Assembly (NCBI RefSeq): GCF_005116465.1
Contig: NZ_SWBM01000001.1
Span: 248,001-312,000 of the forward strand
Direction: 5' to 3'
Source: Robertmurraya kyonggiensis
GTDB taxonomy: Bacteria; Bacillota; Bacilli; Bacillales; Cytobacillaceae
Length of the DNA stretch: 64,000 nt
Positions within the stretch are counted from its first letter, which is position 1; each line of letters begins with the position of its first letter. The translations under genes and the position numbers were made by a program. Positions 34,988 through 44,008 of the stretch are shown piece by piece. The notes beneath the pieces are model-generated. The model made no database searches, was not told the origin of the DNA, and saw only the letters and a program-made list of their open reading frames with translations.

Positions 34988-36253
34988 ATGGGAGAGTTCA
35001 GAAAACCAATTTCTATAAATGAAGCAGTAGCAAAAGTAATGAACATCCAAATGAACGGAAAAACAGAATATGTCTCAATAAATGATAGCTATGGACGCTT
35101 TTTATCAGAGGATCTATTAGCAACAAGTGATGTACCGCATTTTGATCGTGCTCCATACGACGGTTATGCTGTCCGTGCGATTGATACAACAGAAGCGAGT
35201 CAGCAACATCCAGTTGAATTTGAGGTCATAGATCATATTGGAGCAGGATTGGTTTCCGATAAAAGTGTAGGTCCTTTCCAAGCGGTAAGAATTATGACGG
35301 GAGCTCAAATGCCAGGAGAGTGTGATTGTGTGATTATGCTTGAGCTTACGAGTGATTACGAACGAGATGGCAAAGCATATATGTCAACAAAACGTGTACA
35401 TAAGCCAGGAGAAAATGTCTCTTTTCGAGGAGAAGATGCGAAAGAAGGAGACACACTCGTTTCAAAGGGGACAAGAATTAACCCAGGCATACAAGCTGTG
35501 CTAGCTACCTTTGGTTATGCAAAGGTTCCTGTTGCAGCAAAACCAAAGGTTGGGCTATTTGCCACAGGTACTGAGCTTTTAAATGTGGACGAACCACTGC
35601 AGCCGGGCAAAATCAGGAATAGCAACTCATATATGATTAGTGGACAAATGAAACGTACAGGAGCAGAAGTCATATACTTTGGTACGCTTCCTGATGAGTT
35701 TGATACATGTTTTGAAGCGATTAAGGAAGCAATTGAAAAAGTGGACATGCTTGTTACAACAGGTGGCGTTTCAGTTGGAGATTTTGACTTTTTACCTGCC
35801 ATCTATGAAAAACTAGGTGCGGAAGTATTGTTTAATAAAGTAGGTATGCGTCCAGGAAGTGTGACGACTGTTGCTCATTATCATGATAAAATTTTGTTTG
35901 GTCTTTCAGGTAATCCATCTGCTTGTTATGTTGGATTTGAGTTATTTGCAAGACCGGTAATACGGAAAATGCTCTTTTCTCCACAGCCGCATTTACGAAA
36001 AGAAAAGGCAATACTTGATGTGGATTTTCCGAAGGCAAACCCATTTACCCGTTTTGTCAGAAGCAAATGCTTCATCACAGATGGGAAATTAATCACGACT
36101 CCGAGCGGATTGGATAAATCAAATATTGTGATGAGCTTAGCAGGTGCGAATTCATTAACAATTTTGCCAGGTGGAACTCGTGGCTATCAAGCTGGGGATG
36201 AGGTAGAGGTTCTTTTACTAGAGGAGCATGAAGGTAGTCAATGGCCATGGTGA
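34988..36253 (+). CDS. moeA: MoeA, molybdopterin molybdenumtransferase
   Basis: 421 residues. Inserts molybdate into adenylylated molybdopterin. Seen: domain signatures FDRAPYDGYAVRA, RIMTGAQMPGECDCVIMLE, GLFATGTELL, TGGVSVGDFDFLP and LFGLSGNPSACYVGFEL. ATG 34988 with GGAG 8 bases upstream is the start; the frame also opens at GTG 34979. mobB begins inside its last codons, so the two are co-translated. Only part of the Moco pathway is in this cluster. Confidence 0.95.
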   Translation: MGEFRKPISINEAVAKVMNIQMNGKTEYVSINDSYGRFLSEDLLATSDVPHFDRAPYDGYAVRAIDTTEASQQHPVEFEVIDHIGAGLVSDKSVGPFQAVRIMTGAQMPGECDCVIMLELTSDYERDGKAYMSTKRVHKPGENVSFRGEDAKEGDTLVSKGTRINPGIQAVLATFGYAKVPVAAKPKVGLFATGTELLNVDEPLQPGKIRNSNSYMISGQMKRTGAEVIYFGTLPDEFDTCFEAIKEAIEKVDMLVTTGGVSVGDFDFLPAIYEKLGAEVLFNKVGMRPGSVTTVAHYHDKILFGLSGNPSACYVGFELFARPVIRKMLFSPQPHLRKEKAILDVDFPKANPFTRFVRSKCFITDGKLITTPSGLDKSNIVMSLAGANSLTILPGGTRGYQAGDEVEVLLLEEHEGSQWPW

Positions 36254-36762
36254 ACCCTACCATTTTTCAAATCGTAGGGTATCAAAACAGTGGAAAAACG
36301 ACATTAATTAAAAAGTTGATTCGTGAATTAGCGGAACTTGGATTAACGGCAGTGACGATTAAGCACCATGGGCATGGTGGGAAACCAGATTTTCAAGAGG
36401 GAAAGGATTCGTATCAGCATTTGCAGGCAGGGGCACTGGCTACACTAGTAGAAGGCGCTGGTCATCTGCTTCTACAATCTGAAAAAAATAAGTGGTCACT
36501 TGAAGAGAAGATCCAACTTCTGTCCTTTTTCAAGCCTAATGTTATCCTAATAGAAGGACATAAGCCCGAATCGTTTCCAAAAGTGGTGCTGATTCGAAAC
36601 GAAGAGGATCTTACATTGCTCGACGAATTAGATAATATCAAGGTTGTTTTCTATTGGAATCAAATGGACAATAACTTTGAAAGTATAAAAGCCTTTTCTA
36701 TAAAGGATGAAGCTGGGCCACAATGGCTCGCACTTTACTTGCAACGAAGGTCTTTCGACTAA
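36241..36762 (+). CDS. mobB: MobB, molybdopterin-guanine dinucleotide synthesis adapter
   Basis: 173-residue P-loop GTPase-like protein, with Walker A GYQNSGKTTLIKKL (about residues 13-26), TIKHHGHGG and LIEGHKPESFPKVVLIR. It supports the last steps of Moco synthesis by bringing GTP or the cofactor to MobA. Overlaps moeA by 13 bases. ATG 36241 and ATG 36247 are both possible; AAGGT lies before the first. Confidence 0.92.
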   Translation: MAMVNPTIFQIVGYQNSGKTTLIKKLIRELAELGLTAVTIKHHGHGGKPDFQEGKDSYQHLQAGALATLVEGAGHLLLQSEKNKWSLEEKIQLLSFFKPNVILIEGHKPESFPKVVLIRNEEDLTLLDELDNIKVVFYWNQMDNNFESIKAFSIKDEAGPQWLALYLQRRSFD

Positions 36763-36796
36763 TAAGATGTGAAGTTTATGTGACGGTTTTCCAATA

Positions 36797-36839
36797 TGTG
36801 ATGACACTCACGCTGATTTACTATTTAATCATATATAGT
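36797..36839 (+). promoter_or_regulatory. FNR-activated promoter of ywiC
   Basis: TGTGATGACACTCACG (36797-36812), one mismatch to TGTGA-N6-TCACA. TATAGT (36834-36839) starts 29.5 bases after the centre. Confidence 0.77.
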
Positions 36840-36872
36840 ATGGATAAGTAGAAAATTAGGAGTGAGTCTAGC

Positions 36873-37592
36873 ATGAAATTATTTATGCCGAATCAGCATG
36901 GTGCATGGGCAATGTTGATAATTCCTTTTTGGTTAGGAGTTGTGACGCAATCCTTCATCTGGCAACACATTCCGTTTTTTATCGGCTGGCTCTTGTTGTA
37001 TTTAGCAACCTATCCAATGCTGTTGCTTTTTAAAGGAAAAAAAATCCCGTTCTATCGAAAGTGGACGCTTATTTATATTTTTCCAGCTCTATTATTATTG
37101 CTAATCCCTTTATGGACTCGGCCATCGATAGTCTATTTTGGTCTAGCGATGATTCCATTTTTTATCATAAATGCGTATTTTTCGCGTAAAAAAAATGACC
37201 GTGCTTTACTGAATGATTTCAGTGCAATCATTGTTTTTGGGATTGCTGGATTAGCAAGTGCATATTTGCCATATGGTCATATTAATGCAGATACAATACT
37301 GATCTTTGTCGCATCTAGTCTGTTTTTCATTGGTTCGACCTTCTATGTGAAAACGATGATAAGGGAAAAGAAAAACATCGTATACAAGCGAATTTCTTGG
37401 ACTTATCATGTTATCGTTCCTGTACTCTATCTGATTTTTGGCTATTGGATCGTAGCGATTGCCTTTATTCCAAGCCTTGTTAGAGCCTATTATTTTTACG
37501 GGAAACCATATACTATGAAGGATGTTGGCGTACTGGAAATCGTCAATGCAGCCATTTTCTTCATCGTTATGACAATTGCAATTCTAATATAA
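36873..37592 (+). CDS. ywiC: YwiC-like membrane protein
   Basis: 239-residue polytopic membrane protein with about seven hydrophobic segments and the family N-terminus FMPNQHGAWAMLIIPFWLG. In B. subtilis ywiC sits beside narK-fnr, and here it is again next to fnr with its own FNR-type promoter, so it belongs to the anaerobic response. Biochemical role unknown. Confidence 0.9.
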   Translation: MKLFMPNQHGAWAMLIIPFWLGVVTQSFIWQHIPFFIGWLLLYLATYPMLLLFKGKKIPFYRKWTLIYIFPALLLLLIPLWTRPSIVYFGLAMIPFFIINAYFSRKKNDRALLNDFSAIIVFGIAGLASAYLPYGHINADTILIFVASSLFFIGSTFYVKTMIREKKNIVYKRISWTYHVIVPVLYLIFGYWIVAIAFIPSLVRAYYFYGKPYTMKDVGVLEIVNAAIFFIVMTIAILI

Positions 37593-37624
37593 AAGAACTC
37601 GGTCAATTTGACCGAGTTCTTTCT
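37591..37624. terminator. bidirectional terminator between ywiC and fnr
   Basis: AAAAGAACTCGGTCA / TGACCGAGTTCTTT, a nearly perfect 14-base stem between convergent genes. Confidence 0.9.
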
Positions 37625-38315
37625 AATCTATTGAACATATTTCAATCGGGCAGTTTTCACAATCAATTTCGATTTTGATGTATTCGAGATCATGAATGGT
37701 GATAATGCCTTTATCAATCGAGATAATATCGTTTTTTCTAAGTTCGCTTAACAGGCGATTGACAACCTCACGTGATGTCCCGCAAAAATTGGCCAATTCC
37801 TGATTCGTTAATGGTGTATTTATGATGATGCCATCTTTCGTATTGAGCCCGTAACTATTGGATAAACGGATTAGTGTGGAGTAAAGTGCACCTTTTTTTC
37901 CGTGTAAAATCAGATCACGAAACTTTGTCTGAGTTTTTCGATGTTCCTGAGATAGCCACTTCATAAATTCTAATGCAATCTCATGGTTCTCACTGAGCTT
38001 TTTTTCTAGCTCGTTTTTAAAGATGACAGCAACTTCTCCACTTTCGATTACCTTTGCGTTTTGCATATGGTTTTGTGCAGAACAGAAAAGGGAAAGCTCA
38101 CCAATTAAATCACCCTCTGAAGCCATTCTCAACGTGAGTTCACGACCGTCAGGAATCATTTTACTCAATTGAATCTTCCCACTTAAAATCAAGAACAATT
38201 CATTCGCTTTGGTGCCTTCTTGAAATAAAAAAATCCCTTTTTCGATTTTACGATTATGATGGAACGTCTCAACAAATGATTGCAGCTCGGTTGATATTTC
38301 CGTATATGCTTGCAT
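37623..38315 (-). CDS. fnr: Fnr, anaerobic transcription regulator (Crp/Fnr family)
   Basis: 230 residues: cyclic-nucleotide-like beta barrel (about 20-130), dimer helix (about 130-155) and helix-turn-helix (about 165-195, LTNQELANFCGTSREVVNRL). The Fe-S cysteines are at the C-terminus, as in B. subtilis Fnr: C219, C222 and C227 in CENCPIEIC. Oxygen loss lets the [4Fe-4S] form bind TGTGA-N6-TCACA and activate transcription. Four such promoters lie within 7 kb. Start has AAAGGTGG 8 bases upstream. Confidence 0.95.
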   Translation of the reverse strand: MQAYTEISTELQSFVETFHHNRKIEKGIFLFQEGTKANELFLILSGKIQLSKMIPDGRELTLRMASEGDLIGELSLFCSAQNHMQNAKVIESGEVAVIFKNELEKKLSENHEIALEFMKWLSQEHRKTQTKFRDLILHGKKGALYSTLIRLSNSYGLNTKDGIIINTPLTNQELANFCGTSREVVNRLLSELRKNDIISIDKGIITIHDLEYIKIEIDCENCPIEICSID

Positions 38316-38327
38316 GCTTTGACCACC

Positions 38328-38369
38328 TTTATATGAGGCGAAAAATCTACCTGTGTGAATTTATATACA
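38328..38369 (-). promoter_or_regulatory. possible FNR site in the fnr promoter
   Basis: Minus strand TGTATATAAATTCACA (38369-38354) has a perfect TCACA half and a degenerate left half; TATAAA (38333-38328) follows with a spacing one base shorter than in the other four. Suggests autoactivation, but the match is weaker. Confidence 0.4.
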
Positions 38370-38525
38370 CATAGATACCCTAAATTTGAACAAATAGTGT
38401 CTATGAAATTCTACCTATTATCAGTTTAGAAATAAAAAATAACATAGTCAATCAATTAATAACATCCAGAAAATAACAGATAGGAATTAAGAGAGTCCTA
38501 TTTTTTAATAAATTTCAAAAATTGG

Positions 38526-38554
38526 TTGATTTTAAGAATTTGAATTCTTATAAT
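38526..38554 (+). promoter_or_regulatory. SigA promoter of the arg operon
   Basis: TTGATT (38526-38531), 17-base spacer, TATAAT (38549-38554), about 70 bases before argC. Confidence 0.75.
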
Positions 38555-38588
38555 AAGAGCAACGAAAACTTATAAAAATGAATTAAAA

Positions 38589-38602
38589 TGATTATTTATG
38601 CA
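38589..38602. promoter_or_regulatory. putative AhrC/ArgR box before argC
   Basis: TGATTATTTATGCA; two mismatches to the ARG box TGAATWWWWATTCA. It lies downstream of the -10 where a repressor would block. Its complement shares TGCATAAATA with the box before carA. Confidence 0.45.
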
Positions 38603-38626
38603 CTTCGGAAAAGAGAGGGGAATGAA

Positions 38627-39661
38627 ATGAAGGTTTCGGTTATAGGGACTACGGGCTATGGTGGTGTGGAGTTATTGCGTATTCTCCATCGGCATCCCGT
38701 ATTCAACATTCATTCAATTCATTCCACCAAAGAGGAAGTACCTATTTGGAATGAATATCCACATTTATATAACATTTTAGAGAATCAAATTGAGAAAATA
38801 AATTTTGACAGAATTTCGACAGATAGTGATGTTGTCTTTTTAGCGACTCCTTCAGGGGTTTCTAGTAAGCTAGTGGATGAATTCTCGAATAAAGATATTA
38901 AAGTGATTGATTTATCAGGAGACCTTCGGCTAAAAAAACCTGGTGAATATGAGCGGTGGTATAAGAAGGAATCGGCCAATTCTCAGCTCATTGAGGAAGC
39001 TGTCTATGGATTAAGTGAGTGGAACAGGGAACAAATCAAGCGTTCCAAGCTCATTGCTAATCCTGGTTGTTACGCCACTTCAGCCCTAATGGGATTAGCT
39101 CCAGTAACGAAGGCAAGGTTAATAGATACAGAGAGTATCATCATTGATGGGAAATCAGGAACATCTGGAGCTGGGAAGGCTTTATCAAAAGGCTCTTTAT
39201 TCGCAGAAGTCAATGAAAACTTCAAAATCTATAAAGTGAATGAGCATCAGCACACACCTGAAATAGAGCAGCAATTGCTAACTTGGCATGAGGGTATCCG
39301 GCCAATCACCTTCAGTACTCATTTATTGCCAATGACAAGAGGGATTATGACCACGATTTACGTGAAGCTACGCGGTCAATATAGCACTGAACAGATTCTA
39401 TATTTATACAACGAATCCTATCAAAACGCTTCATTTGTGCGGGTGCGGCCAGAAGGTAATTATCCTTCTGTTAAGGAAGTGGCAGGCTCTAACTATTGCG
39501 ACATCGGCTTACATGTAGATGAACGTACCGGACGATTAACGATCGTATCCGTCATTGATAATTTAATGAAAGGGGCAGCAGGGCAAGCGGTTCAAAATGC
39601 AAATATCATGTTTGGATTTGAAGAAACGTTAGGCCTTGAAATGATGCCTCTATACCCATAA
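38627..39661 (+). CDS. argC: ArgC, N-acetyl-gamma-glutamyl-phosphate reductase
   Basis: 344 residues; reduces N-acetylglutamyl phosphate with NADPH, third step of arginine synthesis. Seen: Rossmann start VSVIGTTGYGGVELLRIL, catalytic cysteine in ANPGCYATSA, KSGTSGAGKAL and HQHTPEIEQ. ATG 38627 with GAGAGGGG is used; the longer frame from 38588 has no ribosome site. First gene of argCJBD-carAB-argF, same order as B. subtilis. Confidence 0.96.
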   Translation: MKVSVIGTTGYGGVELLRILHRHPVFNIHSIHSTKEEVPIWNEYPHLYNILENQIEKINFDRISTDSDVVFLATPSGVSSKLVDEFSNKDIKVIDLSGDLRLKKPGEYERWYKKESANSQLIEEAVYGLSEWNREQIKRSKLIANPGCYATSALMGLAPVTKARLIDTESIIIDGKSGTSGAGKALSKGSLFAEVNENFKIYKVNEHQHTPEIEQQLLTWHEGIRPITFSTHLLPMTRGIMTTIYVKLRGQYSTEQILYLYNESYQNASFVRVRPEGNYPSVKEVAGSNYCDIGLHVDERTGRLTIVSVIDNLMKGAAGQAVQNANIMFGFEETLGLEMMPLYP

Positions 39662-39673
39662 GGAGGAGACTAG

Positions 39674-40906
39674 GTGGAAACACTTACAAAGGTTTCAAGC
39701 ATACAAGAAATTGAGAATGGTAATATTCTTTCACCGAAAGGATTTTTAACAGGAGGCACACATGCTGGACTTAGACATTCACGTAAGGATGTAGGGATGA
39801 TTTTTAGCGAGGTTCCAGCGAATAGTGCTGCTGTCTATACATTAAATGATTTTCAAGCAGCTCCAATCAAAGTAACCCAGGAGAGCTTGAGCCACGGAGG
39901 TCTGTTACAAGCTGTTGTCGTCAATAGTGCATGTGCCAATGCTTGTACAGGAGAGAAGGGTCTTCTAGATGCCTATGAAATGAGGGATTTAGCAGCTGAA
40001 AAGGTTGGTATCAATGAAACCTTAGTGGCCGTCGCTTCAACAGGCGTAATTGGGGAATATCTTAAAATGGATAAAATTAAGAATGGAATTTCTCAATTGG
40101 AACTCGGTGCTGAAGAAGAGTTTGCGGAAGGGTTCCAATCGGCAATCTTAACAACGGATACTTGCATGAAGAGTTGTGGATTTAAAGGTATGATAGATGG
40201 CAAAACGGTTCATATGGGGGGAGCATCGAAAGGCTCTGGAATGATTCATCCCAATATGGCAACGATGCTTGGTTTTGTGACGACGGATGCGAATATTTCT
40301 CCCGAGTACTTACAAGTAGCATTAAAAGAAATAACAAATTATACATTTAATCAAATTACTGTCGATGGAGACACGTCGACAAACGATATGGTTTTGGTGA
40401 TGGCAAACGGATTAGCTGAAAATCAAGCACTATCCCCAAGCCATCCTGATTGGGATGTATTTGTCGGATTACTTTCAAAAACATGTGAAAGTCTTGCTAA
40501 GCAAATCGCAAAGGATGGAGAAGGTGCTACGAAATTAGTAGAAGTACAGGTTATTGGTGCTTATGACGAGGAAGATGCTCGCAAGGTTGCCAAGCAAATT
40601 GTCGGATCTAATTTGGTGAAGACAGCGATTTACGGGGCAGATGCAAACTGGGGCAGAATTATTGGAGCAATCGGTCAAGCAGAAACGAAAGCGAAAACTG
40701 AAACAGTAACGATTTCCATAGGTCCAGTGACAATGCTTGAGAAGAGTAACCTTATCGATTTTTCAGAAGAGGAAGCAAGCGTCTATTTGCAGCAGGATTT
40801 TATCCAAATCTTTGTTGACCTACATATGGGAAATGGAACAGGGACGGCATGGGGCTGCGACCTTTCATACGACTATGTGAAAATAAATGCTAGCTACAGA
40901 ACATAG
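39674..40906 (+). CDS. argJ: ArgJ, ornithine acetyltransferase/glutamate N-acetyltransferase
   Basis: 410 residues. Transfers acetyl from N-acetylornithine to glutamate, so the pathway is cyclic; many bacterial ArgJ are bifunctional and also use acetyl-CoA. Seen: GGTHAGLRHSRKDVGMIF, NSACANACTGEKG, STGVIGEYLKMD, GMIHPNMATML and the self-cleavage motif VDGDTSTNDM with the nucleophilic threonine. GTG start with AGGAGG, 12 bases after argC. Confidence 0.96.
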   Translation: METLTKVSSIQEIENGNILSPKGFLTGGTHAGLRHSRKDVGMIFSEVPANSAAVYTLNDFQAAPIKVTQESLSHGGLLQAVVVNSACANACTGEKGLLDAYEMRDLAAEKVGINETLVAVASTGVIGEYLKMDKIKNGISQLELGAEEEFAEGFQSAILTTDTCMKSCGFKGMIDGKTVHMGGASKGSGMIHPNMATMLGFVTTDANISPEYLQVALKEITNYTFNQITVDGDTSTNDMVLVMANGLAENQALSPSHPDWDVFVGLLSKTCESLAKQIAKDGEGATKLVEVQVIGAYDEEDARKVAKQIVGSNLVKTAIYGADANWGRIIGAIGQAETKAKTETVTISIGPVTMLEKSNLIDFSEEEASVYLQQDFIQIFVDLHMGNGTGTAWGCDLSYDYVKINASYRT

Positions 40907-40917
40907 GAGAGATACAA

Positions 40918-41670
40918 ATGAAAGCGATCCTAATTAAATGTGGTGGAAGTATTTTGGATGAATTGTCTGCAGAATTTTTTACGAGCCTCCATGAATTGAA
41001 AAAACAGAACCATCAAGTCATCATTGTCCATGGTGGGGGACCAGACATTAATCAAATGCTTGAGCAATTAAATGTCAAAGCTGAATATGTGAACGGTCTA
41101 CGAAAAACGAATGAAGAAACGTTAAAGGTTGTGGAGATGGTGTTGTCTGGTCAAACCAATCGTAAGCTTGTTCAAAAGCTGTCCGAGAATGGTTTGCAGG
41201 CTATTGGCCTAAATGGGAGTGATGCTGGCATCCTAACAGCTGAATATGTTGATAAGGACCAACTTGGTTTCGTTGGGGATATTATCGAAGTCAACGTTGA
41301 GCTACTAAAGCTTCTATTACAACAAGATATCATCCCAGTCCTTACACCAATCGCAGCATGTGCAGATGGAACAAAACTGAATGTGAATGCTGATTACGCA
41401 GCCGCAGCAGTTGCCAAAGCGCTAAGGGTGGAGCAATGCTTATTTGTTACAGATGTAGAAGGTATTCTGATCAATGGCATGGTGCAAGATTCCATCCATA
41501 TAGTCGAGATTGAAAGCTACATCAAAAAAGGTGACATTTATGGTGGGATGATTCCGAAGGTTACCTCAGCAATCTCTGCGATAAAAAAGGGAACCAAGAG
41601 TGTCCGAATTGTAGCAGGAAAGAAAAGCTTTTATCTCAATAATGAATGGTATGGGACGAAAATTCTTTGA
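40918..41670 (+). CDS. argB: ArgB, acetylglutamate kinase
   Basis: 250 residues, amino acid kinase fold. Seen: IKCGGSILDE, VHGGGPDINQML, GLNGSDAGILT and LNVNADYAAAAVAKAL, the ATP and acetylglutamate binding motifs. The short N-terminus lacks the extra helix linked to arginine feedback inhibition in hexameric enzymes. Second step of the pathway; 11 bases after argJ. Confidence 0.96.
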   Translation: MKAILIKCGGSILDELSAEFFTSLHELKKQNHQVIIVHGGGPDINQMLEQLNVKAEYVNGLRKTNEETLKVVEMVLSGQTNRKLVQKLSENGLQAIGLNGSDAGILTAEYVDKDQLGFVGDIIEVNVELLKLLLQQDIIPVLTPIAACADGTKLNVNADYAAAAVAKALRVEQCLFVTDVEGILINGMVQDSIHIVEIESYIKKGDIYGGMIPKVTSAISAIKKGTKSVRIVAGKKSFYLNNEWYGTKIL

Positions 41671-41687
41671 AAAGGGAGGGCTAATCG

Positions 41688-42845
41688 ATGAGTTATCTTT
41701 TTCCGACTTATGCACGCTGGGAAGTTGAGCCAGTGTCTGCTGAGGGGACCTATTTAACAGATATTAATGGTAAAACCTATTTAGACTATACATCAGGTAT
41801 TGGGGTATGTAACCTTGGCCATCAGCCGAAGATGGTAAAAGAGGCAGTTTCTAAACAACTTGACCATTTTTGGCATGTATCGAACCTTTTTACAATTGGC
41901 CAGCAAGAAAAAGCAGCACAATTACTGGCAACAGCTGCAGGGCTAGAGGCTGTGTTTTTCGCGAATAGTGGGGCAGAGGCGAATGAAGGAGCGATTAAAC
42001 TAGCTCGTAAGGCGACAGGGAAAACAAAGATTATTACCTTTGAAAAGTCCTTCCATGGGAGAACCTTTGCCACGATGTCGGCAACTGGCCAGGATAAAAT
42101 CAAGATTGGATATGGTCCAATGCTCGAGAAGTTTGTTTATGTTCCATTCAATGATATAGAGGCATTGAAAAAAGAAATGGATACAGATGTAGCAGCGATT
42201 ATGCTAGAGGTTATTCAAGGTGAAGGTGGAATTCATGTTGGTGAAACAGCCTTTTTAAAAGAGGTTGAAGAGCTTTGTAAAGAGTATGGTGCATTACTCA
42301 TTATTGATGAAATTCAAACAGGGATTGGCCGAACAGCTAAACCATTTGCTTTTCAACATTTTGAGCTATCACCTGATATTGTTACAGTAGCAAAAGGACT
42401 TGGAAGTGGACTTCCGATTGGAGCTGTAATTGGGAAGGAGAGCCTTAAAGTTCATTTTGGACCAGGTAGTCATGGCTCCACCTTTGGAGGTAATCCAGTT
42501 AGTATCCAAGCTGCGATTGCGACGATGGAAATCATTTTTAATGAAGTATTTTTGCAAGAGGTACTAATAAAGGGTGAATACTTAGTATCACAATTAACAA
42601 AGAAGTTGCAAAACCAAGATTCTGTAAAGGGCATTAGAGGACTAGGGCTCATGATTGGGATTGAATTTGATTACCCAGTGCAAAATCTATTAGCAGAACT
42701 TAGACAAGAAGGATTCCTTGCTTTATCAGCAGGGGAGAACGTATTGAGGCTGCTACCACCATTAACAACATCAATAAGTGAAATAGACGAGAGCATAGAA
42801 ATCATGAAAAATACCATCGGAAATACAAATAAGGCCGTCGTTTAG
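41688..42845 (+). CDS. argD: ArgD, acetylornithine aminotransferase
   Basis: 385-residue class III PLP aminotransferase. Seen: YLDYTSGIGVCNLGH, FFANSGAEANEGAIKLARKA, KSFHGRTFATMSATGQ, LLIIDEIQTGIGRTA and the PLP lysine in VTVAKGLGSGLPIGAV. Converts N-acetylglutamate semialdehyde to N-acetylornithine. Ribosome site GGGAGGG. Confidence 0.96.
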   Translation: MSYLFPTYARWEVEPVSAEGTYLTDINGKTYLDYTSGIGVCNLGHQPKMVKEAVSKQLDHFWHVSNLFTIGQQEKAAQLLATAAGLEAVFFANSGAEANEGAIKLARKATGKTKIITFEKSFHGRTFATMSATGQDKIKIGYGPMLEKFVYVPFNDIEALKKEMDTDVAAIMLEVIQGEGGIHVGETAFLKEVEELCKEYGALLIIDEIQTGIGRTAKPFAFQHFELSPDIVTVAKGLGSGLPIGAVIGKESLKVHFGPGSHGSTFGGNPVSIQAAIATMEIIFNEVFLQEVLIKGEYLVSQLTKKLQNQDSVKGIRGLGLMIGIEFDYPVQNLLAELRQEGFLALSAGENVLRLLPPLTTSISEIDESIEIMKNTIGNTNKAVV

Positions 42846-42870
42846 TTAGGCTAATTTTTTTTCAAGGATA

Positions 42871-42884
42871 TGCATAAATATTAA
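42871..42884. promoter_or_regulatory. putative AhrC/ArgR box before carA
   Basis: TGCATAAATATTAA, two mismatches to TGAATWWWWATTCA, in the 80-base gap between argD and carA. May mark an internal control point. Confidence 0.38.
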
Positions 42885-42925
42885 TTAACTAAAATAAATA
42901 TACAAAAGATTTTGAGGTGTATGAT

Positions 42926-44008
42926 GTGAAGGGATATTTACATTTACAAAGTGGGGATATATACGAAGGGGATTGGGCAACTAGTAACCCAACTCAAAAT
43001 ATAGATGGAGAAATCGTCTTTTATACAGGAATGACTGGCTATCAGGAAGTATTAACGGACCCAAGCTACAAGGACCAAATCATTGTTTTTACGTATCCGT
43101 TAATCGGAAACTACGGAATTAATGAGGACGACTTCGAAAGTAAACAGCCACATGTTGCTGGGGTTGTAGTTTATGAGGCGAATAATGAATCATCTCATTA
43201 TCAAGCAACCTACTCACTACAACATTATCTAGAAAAATGGAATATTCCTTTGCTTTCTCATATTGATACAAGAGCAGTCGTTAAGAAGATACGTCATCAA
43301 GGCTCCATGCCTGCAAGTATGACGTTGGAAAAAGAAGTAAATGAAATGAATAATGACCATTTGCTTGAAGAAAAGGTTCCAAACGTTTCAGATAAAAATA
43401 TCAAAACATACGGAAGTGGAAATAAGCATGTTGTGCTTATGGACTTTGGGACAAAGAAGTCAATTCTTTCTTCTCTCCTTGAAAAGGGCTGCAAAGTAAC
43501 TGTTGTTCCTTATGATACTTCTTTTCAAACAATAGAGAACCTAAATCCGGATGGTATTCTCCTTTCAAATGGACCAGGGGACCCGAAACAATTAAGCAAT
43601 ATTCTTCCAACTATCAAAAAACTCTTAGAGAACTACCCAACACTTGGCATTTGCTTAGGCCATCAGCTTGTAGCACTTGCGATGGGTGGAGATACGAAAA
43701 AGCTTTTGTTTGGTCATAGAGGAGCAAACCATCCCGTCAAAGATGAAAAGAATAATGTTGTATTTATGACTTCGCAAAACCATAGCTATGTGGTTGATGA
43801 AGAGAGTATAAAAGGAACAGGACTTATGGGGAGGTTTTTCAATCTTCATGATAAGTCGGTGGAAGGTCTGAGTCACAAGCATTTGCCAATCCAAACGGTT
43901 CAGTTCCATCCAGAAGCTAATCCAGGTCCTTGCGAAGGAGCTTATATTTTTGATGAATTTTTTCAAATGATAAATGAACCGAAGAGGAGTGCCGCGCTTT
44001 ATGCCTAA
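42926..44008 (+). CDS. carA: CarA, arginine-specific carbamoyl-phosphate synthase small subunit
   Basis: 360 residues; glutamine amidotransferase feeding ammonia to CarB. Seen: N-terminal KGYLHLQSGDIYEGDWA, TGYQEVLTDPSYKDQI, catalytic cysteine in LGICLGHQL and QFHPEANPGP with the triad His/Glu. GTG 42926 is chosen, with GAGGTG 6 bases upstream; GTG 42917 overlaps that site. Place between argD and argF marks it as the arginine-linked enzyme, distinct from pyrAA. Confidence 0.95.
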   Translation: MKGYLHLQSGDIYEGDWATSNPTQNIDGEIVFYTGMTGYQEVLTDPSYKDQIIVFTYPLIGNYGINEDDFESKQPHVAGVVVYEANNESSHYQATYSLQHYLEKWNIPLLSHIDTRAVVKKIRHQGSMPASMTLEKEVNEMNNDHLLEEKVPNVSDKNIKTYGSGNKHVVLMDFGTKKSILSSLLEKGCKVTVVPYDTSFQTIENLNPDGILLSNGPGDPKQLSNILPTIKKLLENYPTLGICLGHQLVALAMGGDTKKLLFGHRGANHPVKDEKNNVVFMTSQNHSYVVDEESIKGTGLMGRFFNLHDKSVEGLSHKHLPIQTVQFHPEANPGPCEGAYIFDEFFQMINEPKRSAALYA

